Assembly: GCF_000002075.1 (NCBI RefSeq)
Contig: NW_004798020.1
Coordinates: forward strand, 44,550 to 108,549
Direction of reading: 5' to 3'
DNA length: 64,000 bases
Source of the DNA: Aplysia californica
Taxonomy: Eukaryota; Mollusca; Gastropoda; Aplysiida; Aplysiidae
The position numbers were made by a program, and so were the translations under genes. The notes beneath the pieces were generated by a model, which did not search any database, had not been told where the DNA came from, and worked only from the letters and a program-made list of their open reading frames with translations. Shown here piece after piece: positions 34,441 to 45,281 of the stretch (within the stretch, counting starts at the first letter, position 1; each line of letters opens with the position of its first letter).

Positions 34441-34900
34441 CAACACATGATAGGCTATCACATACATACACACACGCGATGAAGGCCTATACACCCCCAA
34501 ACATAACACAAGTCTATCCGTTCACCCATCCTCCCACTAACGCAATGAAGTGCATGTAAAAATAAATGTCAGCCATTTAAGCTATTGTTTTTGTATGACA
34601 GCGTTGTTATGGTATTATTTGTGATGAATATTTTCATTTCTTCCTTCACTCTCTGAATTTTTCTGTTCTGAACAGTCAAGCCCACTTGTGCTGAACTAGC
34701 TTGAGTTGATCTTCGGTTAATTTAATCTTTTTCTCAGGTCCTAGCACCTCTTTTTCTTTAATTTACAGGTCCCAAAGGTTAAGTCGAACTTCGGATGAGT
34801 CGATCTTTATAAACTATTTCACTCCCGCGACAACATCGACTCATCTTTAGTCTACTGTAGAATTCAGACACTTCATTTGGTTTCTTTGCTTTGCTTTCAG

Positions 34901-35414
34901 GAGTGCGCCATGACCAAAGCAGCAAGCTGAGAGAGAGGAGAGCCCCGCCACCTGTAGATACTAGAGCAATGTATACATAAATAATTTATATTCATGTATG
35001 TGTTTGCGGCAGATATCTCTTAAAAGGAGTGCCCTGCTACCTGTAGGTAGGAGAGAAATGTACACATGAATTTATTTTCATGTATGTGTTTGTGACAGAT
35101 ATCTGTTGTCAAGAAGTGCCCTGCCACCTGCAGATACTAGAGCAGTGTATTCATAAATATATATATGCATTGTATGTGTTTGTCACAGATATCTGTTGTA
35201 AAGAAGTGCCCTGCCAGCTACAGATAAGTCAGATAACACAGCTATAGGCCTATATATATATGATAATATTATTTGGCAGATATCTGTTGTTATGTAAAGA
35301 TTTACCATGGTCATATTTCTTCATGTACATATTCCCATTATTCCATGCTAAAATCATTGTAAATTTATTTCATAAAAATTAGGATGCTTTCCTCATGAAA
35401 ATAATCTCAATAAA
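34901..35414 (+). other. Candidate alternative last exon and 3' UTR, TMEM80-like
   Basis: An acceptor with a good pyrimidine tract (TTTGCTTTGCTTTCAG) ends at 34900. Joined to the 67-codon exon in phase 2 it gives AAG AGT GCG CCA TGA, a short KSAP ending. An AATAAA hexamer lies at 35409-35414 with a T-rich sequence after it. This would be a complete terminal exon of about 530 nt; whether it or 30128-30185 is used is open. Confidence 0.45.
34922..35235 (+). repeat. Tandem repeat, unit about 85 bp
   Basis: Three to four units contain TGTATGTGTTTGTGACAGAT + ATCTGTTGT, AGTGCCCTGCCACCTGTAGA and a TAGAGCAATGTATA-like end. The repeat occupies most of the candidate last exon of the TMEM80-like gene. 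Confidence 0.85.
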
Positions 35415-35624
35415 TTTTTATCTTGTTTACTCTCCTGTGATATTTGTTCATATTGTCAATAGTTTGGGGGTTTTGTTCTCTTCTTTTGAGCCAACAAATA
35501 TGTTTTTAGTGAACCAGGGGTAACACACCAATGTAAGTGAACAGGCACCCACCTCAGAATACGGACGTCCTAGGTAGGAGTCCTTCCTGAAAATTTTTAA
35601 CTTTTGTTTAAAAAATAATAATAA

Positions 35625-35880
35625 TAGACGGCATTTGTATAGTGCAAATCCCTGCTCAACAGCAAGCTGTATGCGCTTCACAATCTATACTTTACCCCAG
35701 CAGACCTGAGAGCATTCTGAAACAACCTCAACTTCCTGGGAAGCATCGTACAGTAGTGTAAGCGGCCATTTAGGCACTAAAACACTAACATACTGACAAG
35801 ATCTTTCACTATTAATTGCTGGGTTTTCACAAGCTTTGGTCCATTTTTGTGTTAGATGAGTAAGAAATTCAGCTCCACTC
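35625..35880 (-). repeat. Family T end plus family V fragment
   Basis: Read on the minus strand, the left part (35625-35700) is the reverse of the AGCAAGCTG/GCGCTT/(ATT)n end seen at 8.9-9.06 kb. The right part contains TGGGTTT-GCTGG and AAAGATCTTGTCAGTATG, which matches the 3' part of the family V SINE at 25.6 kb. This is a composite or fused element. Confidence 0.55.
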
Positions 35881-37230
35881 ATTCTCTGGCAGGTGGTTGG
35901 AGGGTGTCACTGGTAGGTTCTACTTTTTTACTTTCCCTCTGTTGTTTTTGTCTGTCTATCTTACTTTTTCCCAGCACTAAATGGCCATAATTGTGTCGAT
36001 GTGCTTCTCTTTACTCAAACAAACAATCAATCTCATCCTATCCCTTGGACAATACAGTCTAAAACATACAGTGAAATCCGCTTAAACATGGGGTCTTTTG
36101 GGTCTAATTTCAAATTCTATGGATAGGACTGCGGGCGACTTTGAAGCCCTGATTGATAGGTATTGTAACGAGTTGTGTCCCATACCCCAAGATATACACC
36201 GTAATTTCAAGGGGGGGAGCTCTTTGACCTATGGCACAGAATCTACCATCATTTATATTTAAAATACAGTAAATGCAGTTTTTGCAGTTGTACCGGAAAG
36301 CAAAAAACTGAACGTTGCTACCAAGAAAACAAGCTGTCTGCAAACAATCAAAGTCATTATTTTCAAGAGAGCAATTTTGATAATAGCTCCCTTATTATCT
36401 TTAAAGCAAATGTTGTTTTTTTGGTGACAACGTTCTGTTTTTGTGGTTTTCCTGTACTTTAAAACATGACAGCAGAGTTGTAGAGAAGGCATATATATTC
36501 CAAGGAAAACAGAGAAATTCAGAGCCTATTCAGGTTCAGACTCCTAACTTTTGAGTTATGGTCAAGTTTTGTTACAGTTACACCATCGATCATTCCACAA
36601 AAACATGCTGCCTAACACGGTCTGTTTTTTCTGTATCTTGAAGGCAAGTTTTCTTTACACTATCCAAAAAAAACAACATGAATGCTGCTGCCAGCATTTG
36701 CCTCTTTTTTGTTTTGAGTAGAAGCCTTGTATGTCGGGAAAATTGAATGGAAAAGGTCACATACAGTAACACTTCACACCTGTGCAAATATACATGAAAT
36801 ACACGAACAAGAAACAAGGGTAGTTGACAAAACACAAATATATTGTCTTTGGTCAGTTGATCAATTATCCTTCGTTTACATGATAAGAAATTTCACATCG
36901 CATGGGTAATATTTAAGCCCAATTACTAATTTCTTGCATCAAACTCTACATAACAGTATCACGGTAAATAAACTGCTTAATATACATTAATGAAATACAG
37001 AAATAGGAAACCAGGATAGCACCAGTATACAAAATGTAAATGCCACTTTGTTTTGCCAGTAGCCTTCTTGAATTATTCTTGGCTTGCAAAGATATGAAAT
37101 TCTACATGACTTGGGCAATATATAGAAGAAGAACACAGGTTTCTTTCATGACCAAACTACATAAATGCAAATAATCAATCAATCACCAGTTTTTGAATAA
37201 TATTAACATCCTGTTTTAATATGGCACACA
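35881..37230. other. no gene recognised
   Basis: About 1.35 kb between the convergent TMEM80-like and methyltransferase genes. AT-rich; no exon or repeat family recognised. Confidence 0.5.
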
Positions 37231-38212
37231 GTTCTTCTTTTATGAACTAAGAGATGCAAGCAGTCTTCTTTTGAAGGAAGATAAGAATGCATTAAGAGTA
37301 AAATATAACAAGTACGCAAGTTTAAGTAAGTAGGCCTACCTCGAAGTAACGATTACTGAGCAATCTTATCTCTGACATTCTCAGAACAAGTCCCAAATAT
37401 CTTCATTTTCTCCAGTGTGTGGTCCTCCTATTCATATCTTCTCTCCCAGCTCTTTCCAACACTTCACTATTTGAGACAAATTTGTTCCATTTTATAGATA
37501 AATTACTTCAAAAGTAGGTCTCACCTCAAATGAAGCGAGTTACTGTTACTTCATAAACAGTTCTTCTTTTATGAACTAAGAGATGCAAGCAGTCTTCTTT
37601 TGAAGATAAGATATGAATGCATTAAAAGAGTAAAATATAACAAGTACGCAAGTTCAAGTAAGTACCTAGAAGCAACGATTACTGAGCAATCTTATCTCTG
37701 ACATTCTCAAAACAAGTCCCAAATATATTCATTTTCTCCAGAGTGTGGTTCTATTGATATCTTCTATCCCAGCTCTTTTCAACACTTCGTTTTATTTGTG
37801 ACAAATTTATTCCATTTTATTGATAAAATACTTCAAATGTAGGTCTCACCTCAAATGAAGCGAGTTACTGTTACTTCATAAACAGTTCTTCTTTTATGAA
37901 CTAAGAGATGCAAGCAGTCTTCTTTTGAAGATAAGATATGAATGCATTAAAAGAGTAAAATATAACAAGTACGCAAGTTTAAGTAAGTACCTAGAAGCAA
38001 CGATTACTGAGCAATCTTATCTCTGACATTCTCAAAACAAGTCCCAAATATCTTCATTTTCTCCAGAGTGTGGTTCTATTGATATCTTCTATCCCAGCTC
38101 TTTCCAACACTTCGTTTTATTTTTGACAAATTTATTCCATTTTATTGATAAAATACTTCAAATGTAGGTCTCACCTCAAATGAAGCGAGTTACTGTTACT
38201 TCATAAACAGTG
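37231..38212 (-). repeat. Three-copy tandem repeat, unit about 325 bp
   Basis: Units start at 37231, 37560 and 37885 (GTTCTTCTTTTATGAACTAA on the plus strand), and the third ends near 38212. Units 2 and 3 are nearly identical; unit 1 is more diverged. On the minus strand units 2 and 3 each carry AATAAA hexamers (plus-strand TTTATT near 37790-37825 and 38116-38145). The array ends about 20 bp from the methyltransferase stop codon, so it probably forms its 3' UTR. Confidence 0.93.
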
Positions 38213-38233
38213 TGACAACAAAAGACCGAGCAC

Positions 38234-41200
38234 CTACGATGGTAAATGAGCCATCAGCATAAACACTGGCCAGGAAATTCTTGTCTTGAATTCAGATGCC
38301 TCGTTTTCACTAACTCCAGCCAATTCTTGCATCCTTGGTTGAAAAAGACACAGAACCGCGAAAATTTCATTACAAGCAAAAGTATGCAAAACACAAGTCC
38401 AAATTACAAAATTGATCTTTGAAAAAAAGAAATGGTCGCAAGTTTGAATAAATCAGAGTCGTCTTAGTACTATTTTTTTTTCTCAGTGAAACAAGTTCAA
38501 CAGAGAACATTTAAAAACATTTACACATGTGAAACGATTTCCATTCCAAAAATATTATCTGAACCGATTAAAGTGACTTTTACATAATAATAATAATTGC
38601 ATTTAAATTGCGCATATCCATGCTCAAGAGCATGCTCTATGCGCTTTACAACTATTATCACCCCAGCAGACCCTCTGAGAACACTCAGACACATTCTCGG
38701 CTTCCGCAGAACCATACAGTGTGTCCTAAAAGGATGTAATGACAACAATAATGCTTCTCTGAAATCCGTCTCACTTCTGAGCTGCAACAGGTTTTTCCTC
38801 CTTTAGCTTGAACCCCATTCCCCTCCTCCTTCCTTTATAAAATTTGCACCAAAATGGATTGTGACGTAGAAAAATGGAGGAGGAAAGAATGAAAAATTGG
38901 ACTTCACAGTGTTCAACATTGTCTCACTCTCACTGCACATCAAGTACAAGTACCTACCTTGCCCTGACCTCTCCTACGAGGTTGTTCCCAGGATGAGCCA
39001 TGTTGTACTTGTGGTACGCTGACCACGAACCCATGTAGCCAATCAGATCTTCTAGACCAACTTCCTTGACAAGGGAGAGACTGTCATCCCTGGGAGATTC
39101 ACACACACAGCACAAAAAGTTAACTAAAGAAAATAAGAAAAGTTCTGTTAAACACACAGATTTATGACTATCTTAATATTAGTAATAATAAATGACATTT
39201 GTGTAGTGCTCAACCCCGATTATAAAGTACACAGGCTCTGAGCGCTTTATAGTACAATACAATGTACAACAGTAACATAAAACGTGTTCTGACTAAAAGA
39301 AAACCACTCCAAATATTCATCTTATTAATTTAAAAACAGTTTAAACAGAAATGACAATCTTTTCACCATGATGGCAAGATACAAATTTCATATTATATAT
39401 ATATATAAGAATAGCACAGAGGTTAAAAAAAAAGGGGGGGGGGGGGGAGTGCCAAGAAGCAGATTATATTCAGTAAAGATGAAAAATATGTTCATAGAGT
39501 AAATCATACTTTAACTCTTTATCCCCAAGCGGGGTGAACCCACAATGGCGGGGCACTCTTTTGGTACGAAAAGTGACGTATATGACACTTAATTGGTTAC
39601 TAAGTCAAAATAAGTGAACCTATTTTGATAGTTCTTCATCTAATGAATGAATTCCCCGTAAAGAGACCTGTTTTTGGCAATTGCCAAAAAGTAATTTGAT
39701 GCCAGTCATCGTAAAGGAATGTGAAACAGCTGCTGCCAGCGACTCACCAGCACAGTGGTTCCAACCGCAAGCCAATGGGAGCAGCTTGCCGAAGCTAAGG
39801 AGTTAAAACACCCGCCAGCCACCCTGTAGGTACTCACCTTCTCCACCCAGGGTAGGGTAATGAGACTGTCCGGTACTTCTCCTCCACCATTTTGCGCCCT
39901 CCTACCCAGTACGGACCTAGAACCTCTCCATAGATCTTAGAGGCCACAAGTAAAAGAAGACAAGAAAAGATCACCATCAAGACTAGAGTCACATTGTGAT
40001 ATCAGTTCTGCATGCAGTTTCAAATAAGACTCAAAACATTCATTATTGTCCTGTTCTTAACCCTTTGAGTCCTGACCTCCTGATAGTCGAACACAGAAGA
40101 ATCACGCATTCGTCGAACTGTACCTGCGGTCCCAGGTTTTTTTGGTTTTTCTTTATCTTTGTAAGACATCCCTCGAACTACGAATCCCTCGAATTACCGA
40201 GGCCAGTCCCGACGAATTGGAACTATCCGTGTTATACTGCATTTCAGTACATGCTAGAATGGTTACACTTTTCAATGTCTTCTTAAAAAACTTTAAATAA
40301 CATAGCAAATATTAGCCCCCCCCCCTCCCCACCCACCCCCTTTATTCACCACAGAGTGACAGTATAAACCACCGAGAGTTTTTCTCTATAAAATTTATTC
40401 TGACTTTGTTCTGAGCATCAGCAAAATAGCAAATTAGCACAAATTAAACCAACAATGAGCAAAAAGAAGAAATAGTAGTCGCAGCATTCATCAGAAAAAT
40501 AAAAAATTTCCACTTCAGAATTCAAACTGACTCACGTTTTGCAAAAAAAAAAAGAAAAAAAAAGCCAACTTACATGGTAAAAATATTGAAAGACTTTCTG
40601 GTGGGAGAGTTCCCACAACCCGTAGCCGTACACAACCAACGATCCGCCGGGTTTCACAGTTCGTTCCACTTCTTTAAAAAACCTGTGTAGTAAACAGAAC
40701 AGACTGTCACAATCATCATTATCATCCAGTGCCAGATCTGCGACAGACATCGGCGATCATGGTTTTCCATTCATTCCTTTGCTCGGATGCTCTCAAAAAA
40801 GCTACGTTTCCCTAATCTTTCCCTGTTACCCATTTGTTCAGGTTCCCTAAGTATGTTGTTGTGGGCCTACCCCTGCCTCGCTTGTCCTCAGTTTTGCCAG
40901 TGAGAGCTAGATGTTCAAGACCCTTATGTCTATTCAGGTGTCACAATATTCCCACAATATATTTATAACACATTAACGTAGAAAACATGACAGCTTATTG
41001 ATAAGAATTCCTAACCTCCCTTAAAAAAATTTTTTTTTTTTAAACAGTAACTGCACCAATACAAAAAAGGTGGAGTTGGAATTTCAGTAGTTACTATGAC
41101 TAAATTTTAATTTACAGGATCTCAAAGACTCTGAAAGTACCGGTATTCTTAAAAAGGCTTACACTTTTAAACTTTTGCTCCAATAAGAAATGCAACTGAC

Positions 41201-44200
41201 ATGACAGAATGTAGGAAGGTGTTGAAAGCATAAAATCTAACATGGTAGCGTTGGGCCCATGCACATGAGCCAGGAGGAGAGATGTGATGCTGTAACTTTA
41301 ACTGTTACACTCAGCCATATTTAATAGTGTTTGAGAGAGGGATAAGATAAGATAAGATACATCTTTATTGTTCAGATCCTGGCACATTGGTTTGGTGTTT
41401 CACCACATACGTACGCACACACACAGATACACACACACATACACACAATCATGCACAGACACGAATATATATGCAGGCACATGTGCACACCCATACACAC
41501 ACACACACACATACACACACACACATGGAGGAGGCCTGGACGAGCTGGCAGCAAACATCTACGCACGGCATGTGAGCATGCTTACGGCATAACATCTAGG
41601 AGTCTAGGCATTCATGTGAGCACCGTCAGAACAGGTCGGTCACTTACTACGAGATTTTCTTTTCACTCCAGCATCTGTTCCTATCACACAGTGAAAAACA
41701 GGCAAAGCATCAGCACTGCCCTTGCAATAAATTTCAACTAAAAATAAACAAAGGCGGAAACCATGAGAGTTTGGCACCCTTTGACACTGTAATAATCGAT
41801 GACAAGAAGTGTTATATATGTACACATACCTTACTTTTACCAAGTGTTACTGTTTTATTAAGTTCACAATTTATTATAAGCAAAAAATGCAAGTTCATTG
41901 AAAAGAAAAGCCATTAACACGACTTAGAAACTCAAAACACAACTCATTTCTTTGATTCTGACAAAATTGTAGCTGGCTAGGCTTATTATATAATGATAAT
42001 AATACATGGCATAGCGCATTCCGATAGGTTAAAATGCTCAATGCGCTATACAAGTAGGCCTACAAGATATATTAATAAATTATAATGGCTTAAAAGTACA
42101 GACAATAAAGTAAATTATGACTTACTTTGACTGGTCTACCCAGTGGAAAGCTTGGGCTATGGTCACCAGATCAAGAGAGCCGTTCTCATAAGCACTCAAA
42201 TCTTCGGCTCGAGACACACGGAAAGACAAGTTGCTCACATCGGTCGGGGCTCTCGCAATCTGCTGCTCACTCACATCCATGCCTACCACCTAATATAAGG
42301 ACACAATGATATACTGTTGAAACTGTCCAAGGTGATCATCCAATGACAAAGAGCTAAGTGGACATACTCGATAAATGGCCCTCTTACACAGTGACATTAT
42401 AATATAAATAAAATGTAAGGGAGTGAATGGGAAGTGGCCATTTCTGTAGGTGATTGTCTCATACTTATACTGGTGGCACGCACGTACACACACATATATG
42501 CACGCATGCACGCACATGTGAGGTGCATTGTGGTGAAATCAGATGCTTGGAAAGATAACAAAATCGAAGATATCTGCATTTTTCTGCCAGTTTGACCTTT
42601 TTTTTTTCAAATTTTGTTTTGTTGTTTGGCTCAAAACTTTTATGTCTATTTAAAAACATATACATTTCTGTCTGGGTGGATTTTTACTGAAAAATGATTA
42701 AAAAGGAACAATGTTTTTCAGTTTCTGAGGACTCTCAAGCTTTGGAAATTTCAGTACATTTGTAATCGTAAAACGAATTGAGAACTCTCCAAGAAAAACT
42801 GTGTTGTTAGATATGAATGCAAACTATTATTAGAATCATTATTCTATTTTACTTGGATTTACTTGGATCCAGAGCTAGAATCATAGCAGGCGGCACATGT
42901 CCATGGCTGCTCATCTCTCCTTTCCAGCATCCACCTCAGGGTCTTCCTGCTAATTGTCTCCATGAGGAGTTGGTTTGAGACACGCCTGACCACTCCTTGG
43001 AGCAAACTTTTTTTCGCTGTGCCCCGCACACACTTTTCTTTTATTGTGCTGAGTGTGTGGGAGTCTGTCTCCTCTTGGTTGTGAAGGCTCTCCTTGCATC
43101 TGGCGATCACCATTGGTGAGTCGAGCATGATTCGGCCATTGGGTGATGCTTTGCCGGCAAGTTCATCAGCACGCTCATTTCCGTGCACCCCGGCGTGACC
43201 AAGGCAGAACACCCATGTAATTCTTAGGAGGTGGCTATTTGCAATGGAAGCTCTCCAGTCACTGTAGAGCCACCCACTCCTGATTTTTTATTGGGTGCTC
43301 ATCGAGTCTGTGACAAACAGGGCATGTTTATACACTTCCACGTTGATCCATTCCAGTGCCTCTGTTATTGCCTTGACCTCCATTGCCATGCTCGACGTAG
43401 TGCACTCGTAGGCTCCACTATTCTATTATTACAGTGAAACTTGCATGTAGAACTATAACAAAGTTGTCATGCTTGACTATCAAATTTGTAGAATTGAGAG
43501 TAAGTTATAAGAACACTTGTGGCTAGTGAGAGCATTTTTTACTGATAGCATAAGGGGCATCTGTTCTGAGAGTATTAGTACAGTGCGAGTCAAAGAGTGC
43601 GAGTACAAAGGGAAAGAATCTATGAAGCCCAAAAAAACTTGCTTTCATGAGTGGTTGCTTCCCTTGGCACAGCCCCTGAATAACAGGGTCAGGCTTGAGC
43701 AACATTAATAAATTTATACTTTTTGCTTTTTCATGTTGACGATTAGTTAATCTCACCAGAACAAAAAGTTCTTTGTAAAAACCTGAAAGCACACGTCACG
43801 TTCATTGTCTCTCCAGTTTATACATTTCTTGGTCCCCAACTGCCCTTATCATATCTTTGTCTTTCAAAAAAGTTGACAGGGAGCTTAGAACAGTGCGGTA
43901 TTCACCACAAAATATGCTGTCTACCACACATATACATGAAGTAAGTGTGCTGGCCACCCACCCAAACTCTCCCGGACCAGCAAAGGGCCAGACAAATATC
44001 TTGCAAGAGTGTCCTCAGCACATGTGCTGGATGTGGCAAAAGGCCTCCAATTGGTCGCATAAGACGGCGATGTATCTCTGATTTCGGTCAGTCGTAGTGT
44101 AGGCCTACAGTGTATTATATCCACCATTGTTGTTGTTATCGATCCAACAACAGCTGAGCTCTCGCCCTTCTGTCCAATGTCATGTAGTGATAAGTGTAGG

Positions 44201-45188
44201 TTTGCTGCAGTTGCTGTGTTGCTGTAATGTTTCATAGAGTGTGTTGTCAATGTTAGGTCTCGGAGGGAGAAGTGTATCTCTGATGTCATTAAGTGGGCTG
44301 TGCAGTGGAACATGTGATGATCCACAGTCTCATATAGTCACACAAAGAATGTGTTGGGGGAAGTTCTTGTATTATACTGTATGATACCCAATAAATGTGC
44401 AAGAATCCACAGTGCATGGCGAAAAATGGTCTCTTGGAATAATAGACACGGTTCCTTGTTGGAGAAAAATGTTCAAAAGTCACATCACCATGGGATGTTT
44501 GTTCGGTTTAAGTCTGATTTTATGGGTTTTTAAAAATAAAAAAACCCTGGTGAATCCTTATTTTGTTGAGTCCAAGTTCTTTGTATCCAAATTTCACTGC
44601 ATTTTGTTGTTATCATCATTATTGTTATTTTAAACACCACTGCTATTAAGTTATCATTGTTATCACTTGTACATTATTATTATTGTCAATACTATTAGAT
44701 CTATGTCATTATTGCGCTAGCAAAATGGTACATCTCATTTTTGCTACTTTTGAGATAAATGAAAAAAAACTGTTTAACTAATCTATTTATCATATATAAA
44801 GGTAAAACTTGCCATGCATGGTTTTTTTAATGACAGCCAGCGTATTTCTGTTCTGGTTGGGTCAAAAGATCTAGTACGGAATAGTACCATAAAACAAATA
44901 TAATAAGACTAATTGCATTTTGTCACAACTCTGAGTTATACCATTTTGTTAGCACAGTGACGATATTATATCAGTCCTTTTCTTACTTCTTACCTTCCTG
45001 AAATACTTAGTTAGAGGTAGGGTGCTCTGTCCTGATCCACATCCTAAGTCGACAGCTGTGTCAAAACTGCTGGAAGTTTCTGCACAAAACTCTTTTATTG
45101 TCTCGAACACTTCATCGCTGTACACTGGCCTGAACTTGGCATACAGATCTGTCTGCTTTTCCCCAGTAAACAACTGGGCTGTGGACAT
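38234..45188 (-). CDS. Class I SAM-dependent methyltransferase
   Basis: Six coding exons on the minus strand: 44994-45188 (ATG), 42126-42289, 40574-40682, 39838-39935, 38958-39089 and 38234-38333 (stop TAG). Phases agree (0,2,0,2,2) and the product is 265 aa. N-terminal part: QTDLYAKFRPVYSDEV, then the SAM-binding motif I as VDLGCGSGQST (residues about 47-57). Next exon: VVGMDVSEQQIARA (motif II acidic loop), AEDLSAYENGSLDLVTIAQA and FHWVD. Then VERTVKPGGSLVVYGYG, the usual Methyltransf_11 strand. The C-terminal lid has YRTVSLPYPGW and LEDLIGYMGSWSAYHKY. This layout fits the small-molecule methyltransferase group annotated in animals as putative methyltransferase DDB_G0268948-like; its substrate is unknown to me. 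A non-coding first exon probably ends at the donor at 46616-46621. Complete and apparently functional. Confidence 0.93.
38334..38586 (-). other. Methyltransferase last intron, first part
   Basis: Nothing recognised apart from the family T copy that follows. Confidence 0.4.
38587..38735 (-). repeat. Family T (ATT)n-tailed repeat
   Basis: On the plus strand it begins AATAATAATAATTGCATTTA, then AGAGCATGCTCTATGCGCTT, and carries ACCCCAGCAGACC, the same order as the copy at 35.6 kb. Confidence 0.65.
39180..39345 (-). repeat. Family T-like repeat
   Basis: It begins AGTAATAATAAATGACATTT, then GTGTAGTGCTCAACCCC, AGGCTCTGAGCGCTTTATA and ACAGTAACATAAAACGTGTT. The copy at 54.04-54.33 kb matches along its whole length, and 59.86-59.98 kb matches its start in reverse. 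Confidence 0.7.
39515..39802. mobile_element. TTAA-flanked MITE (piggyBac-like)
   Basis: TTAA at 39511-39514 and 39803-39806 bound 288 bp. The inverted ends are CTCTTTATCCCCAAGC and CTCCTTAGCTTCGGCAAGC. The segment is more GC-rich than the intron around it and has no coding frame. It sits immediately downstream of methyltransferase exon 5. Confidence 0.6.
40070..40246. mobile_element. Small element P (pogo-like), copy 1
   Basis: This shares about 160 bp with 45.88-46.05 kb: GTCGAACTG-ACCTGCGGT, ATCCCTCGAACTACG, CCCGACGAATT and ACTATCCGTGTTATA. The reverse complement of its right end is CAGTATAACACGGATAG, which resembles pogo/Tigger-type termini. Just before it lies TTAACCCTTTGAGTCCTG, one half of a possible piggyBac-like end. 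Confidence 0.5.
40247..40573 (-). other. Methyltransferase intron, between exons 4 and 5
   Basis: A poly-C run lies at about 40317-40340. Nothing else was recognised. Confidence 0.45.
40722..40922 (-). mobile_element. LINE 3' end (ORF2 C-terminus), family L
   Basis: On the minus strand it encodes LEHLALTGKTEDKRGRGRPT, a TYLGNLNKWVTG stretch, one in-frame stop, then LRASEQRNEWKTMIADVC and RRSGTG with a (GAT/ATG)n tail. The GKRGRGRxxxxYL and WKxMIADVCRRxGT words are typical of non-LTR retrotransposon ends. It is a decayed, 5'-truncated copy in a methyltransferase intron. Confidence 0.75.
40923..41398 (-). other. Methyltransferase intron, middle part
   Basis: A GATAAGATAAGATAAGATA short tandem run lies near 41340-41360. 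Nothing else was recognised. Confidence 0.45.
41399..41526 (+). repeat. (CA)n microsatellite block
   Basis: CACACA runs with AGATACAC and CATGCAC interruptions. Confidence 0.95.
41527..42125 (-). other. Methyltransferase intron, distal part
   Basis: This includes a short reversed family T end at about 41995-42062 (AATAATAATACATGGCATAG, then CAATGCGCTATACAAG). No exon. Confidence 0.5.
42517..42775 (+). mobile_element. Family G MITE, copy D (3'-truncated)
   Basis: The left end TGTGGTGAAATCAGATGCTT and the internal blocks (CTCAAAACTTTTATGTCTAT; TTTTCAGTTTCTGAGGACTC) match the other copies. The right part, with the second terminal repeat, is missing. Confidence 0.8.
42855..43437 (-). mobile_element. 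LINE RNase H domain remnant
   Basis: On the minus strand a frame reads MAMEVKAITEALEWI, ALFVTDSMSTQ and a stop, then after a small disruption ITWVFCLGHAGVHGNERADE + LAGKA, continuing about 90 residues to SSSGSK and a stop. MEVKAITEAL, VTDSMS and GHAGVHGNERADELA are blocks of the RNase H domain found in some APE-type non-LTR retrotransposons. The reverse transcriptase part is absent. At least one in-frame stop shows it is dead. Confidence 0.78.
43438..43934 (-). other. Methyltransferase first intron, middle part
   Basis: No supported feature. Confidence 0.45.
43935..44100 (+). mobile_element. Possible LINE tail fragment
   Basis: On the plus strand one frame contains TNILQECPQHMCWMW. HxLQxCPxx is common after the RNase H domain in LINE polyproteins, and the downstream frame resembles the usual terminal segment. 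The match is short, so this is tentative. Confidence 0.3.
44101..44990 (-). other. Methyltransferase first coding intron, distal part
   Basis: No supported feature. A minus-strand open frame of about 134 codons across 43.92-44.33 kb has no recognisable domain. Confidence 0.45.
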
Positions 45189-45281
45189 TTTCGCCACAGA
45201 AAACTTTGTGACTTCTCTTTGAAGTTGGCGGTGGAGTTGATTGAGGAAGCATCCCCTGCCAATTAAGGCACAAACTTCAAT
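45189..45281 (-). other. 5' UTR part of methyltransferase start exon
   Basis: The exon begins at 45281 after a strong acceptor (CTTTGTCCTCTTCAG on the minus strand). The frame upstream of the ATG stays open but contains no in-frame ATG, so the start at 45186-45188 (MSTAQLFTGE) is preferred. Confidence 0.7.

Noticed and set aside
34670-34865. An inverted-repeat transposon starting ACAGTCAAGCCC and ending CTACTGTA
   Set aside because: The ends match over only a few bases and no target duplication could be fixed.
37231-38212. LTRs of a retroelement
   Set aside because: Three direct copies abut each other with no internal region, primer-binding site or coding domain; this is a plain tandem repeat.
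43921-44325. Minus-strand open frame of 134 codons
   Set aside because: No recognisable domain. It lies inside a methyltransferase intron and partly over a possible LINE tail on the other strand.
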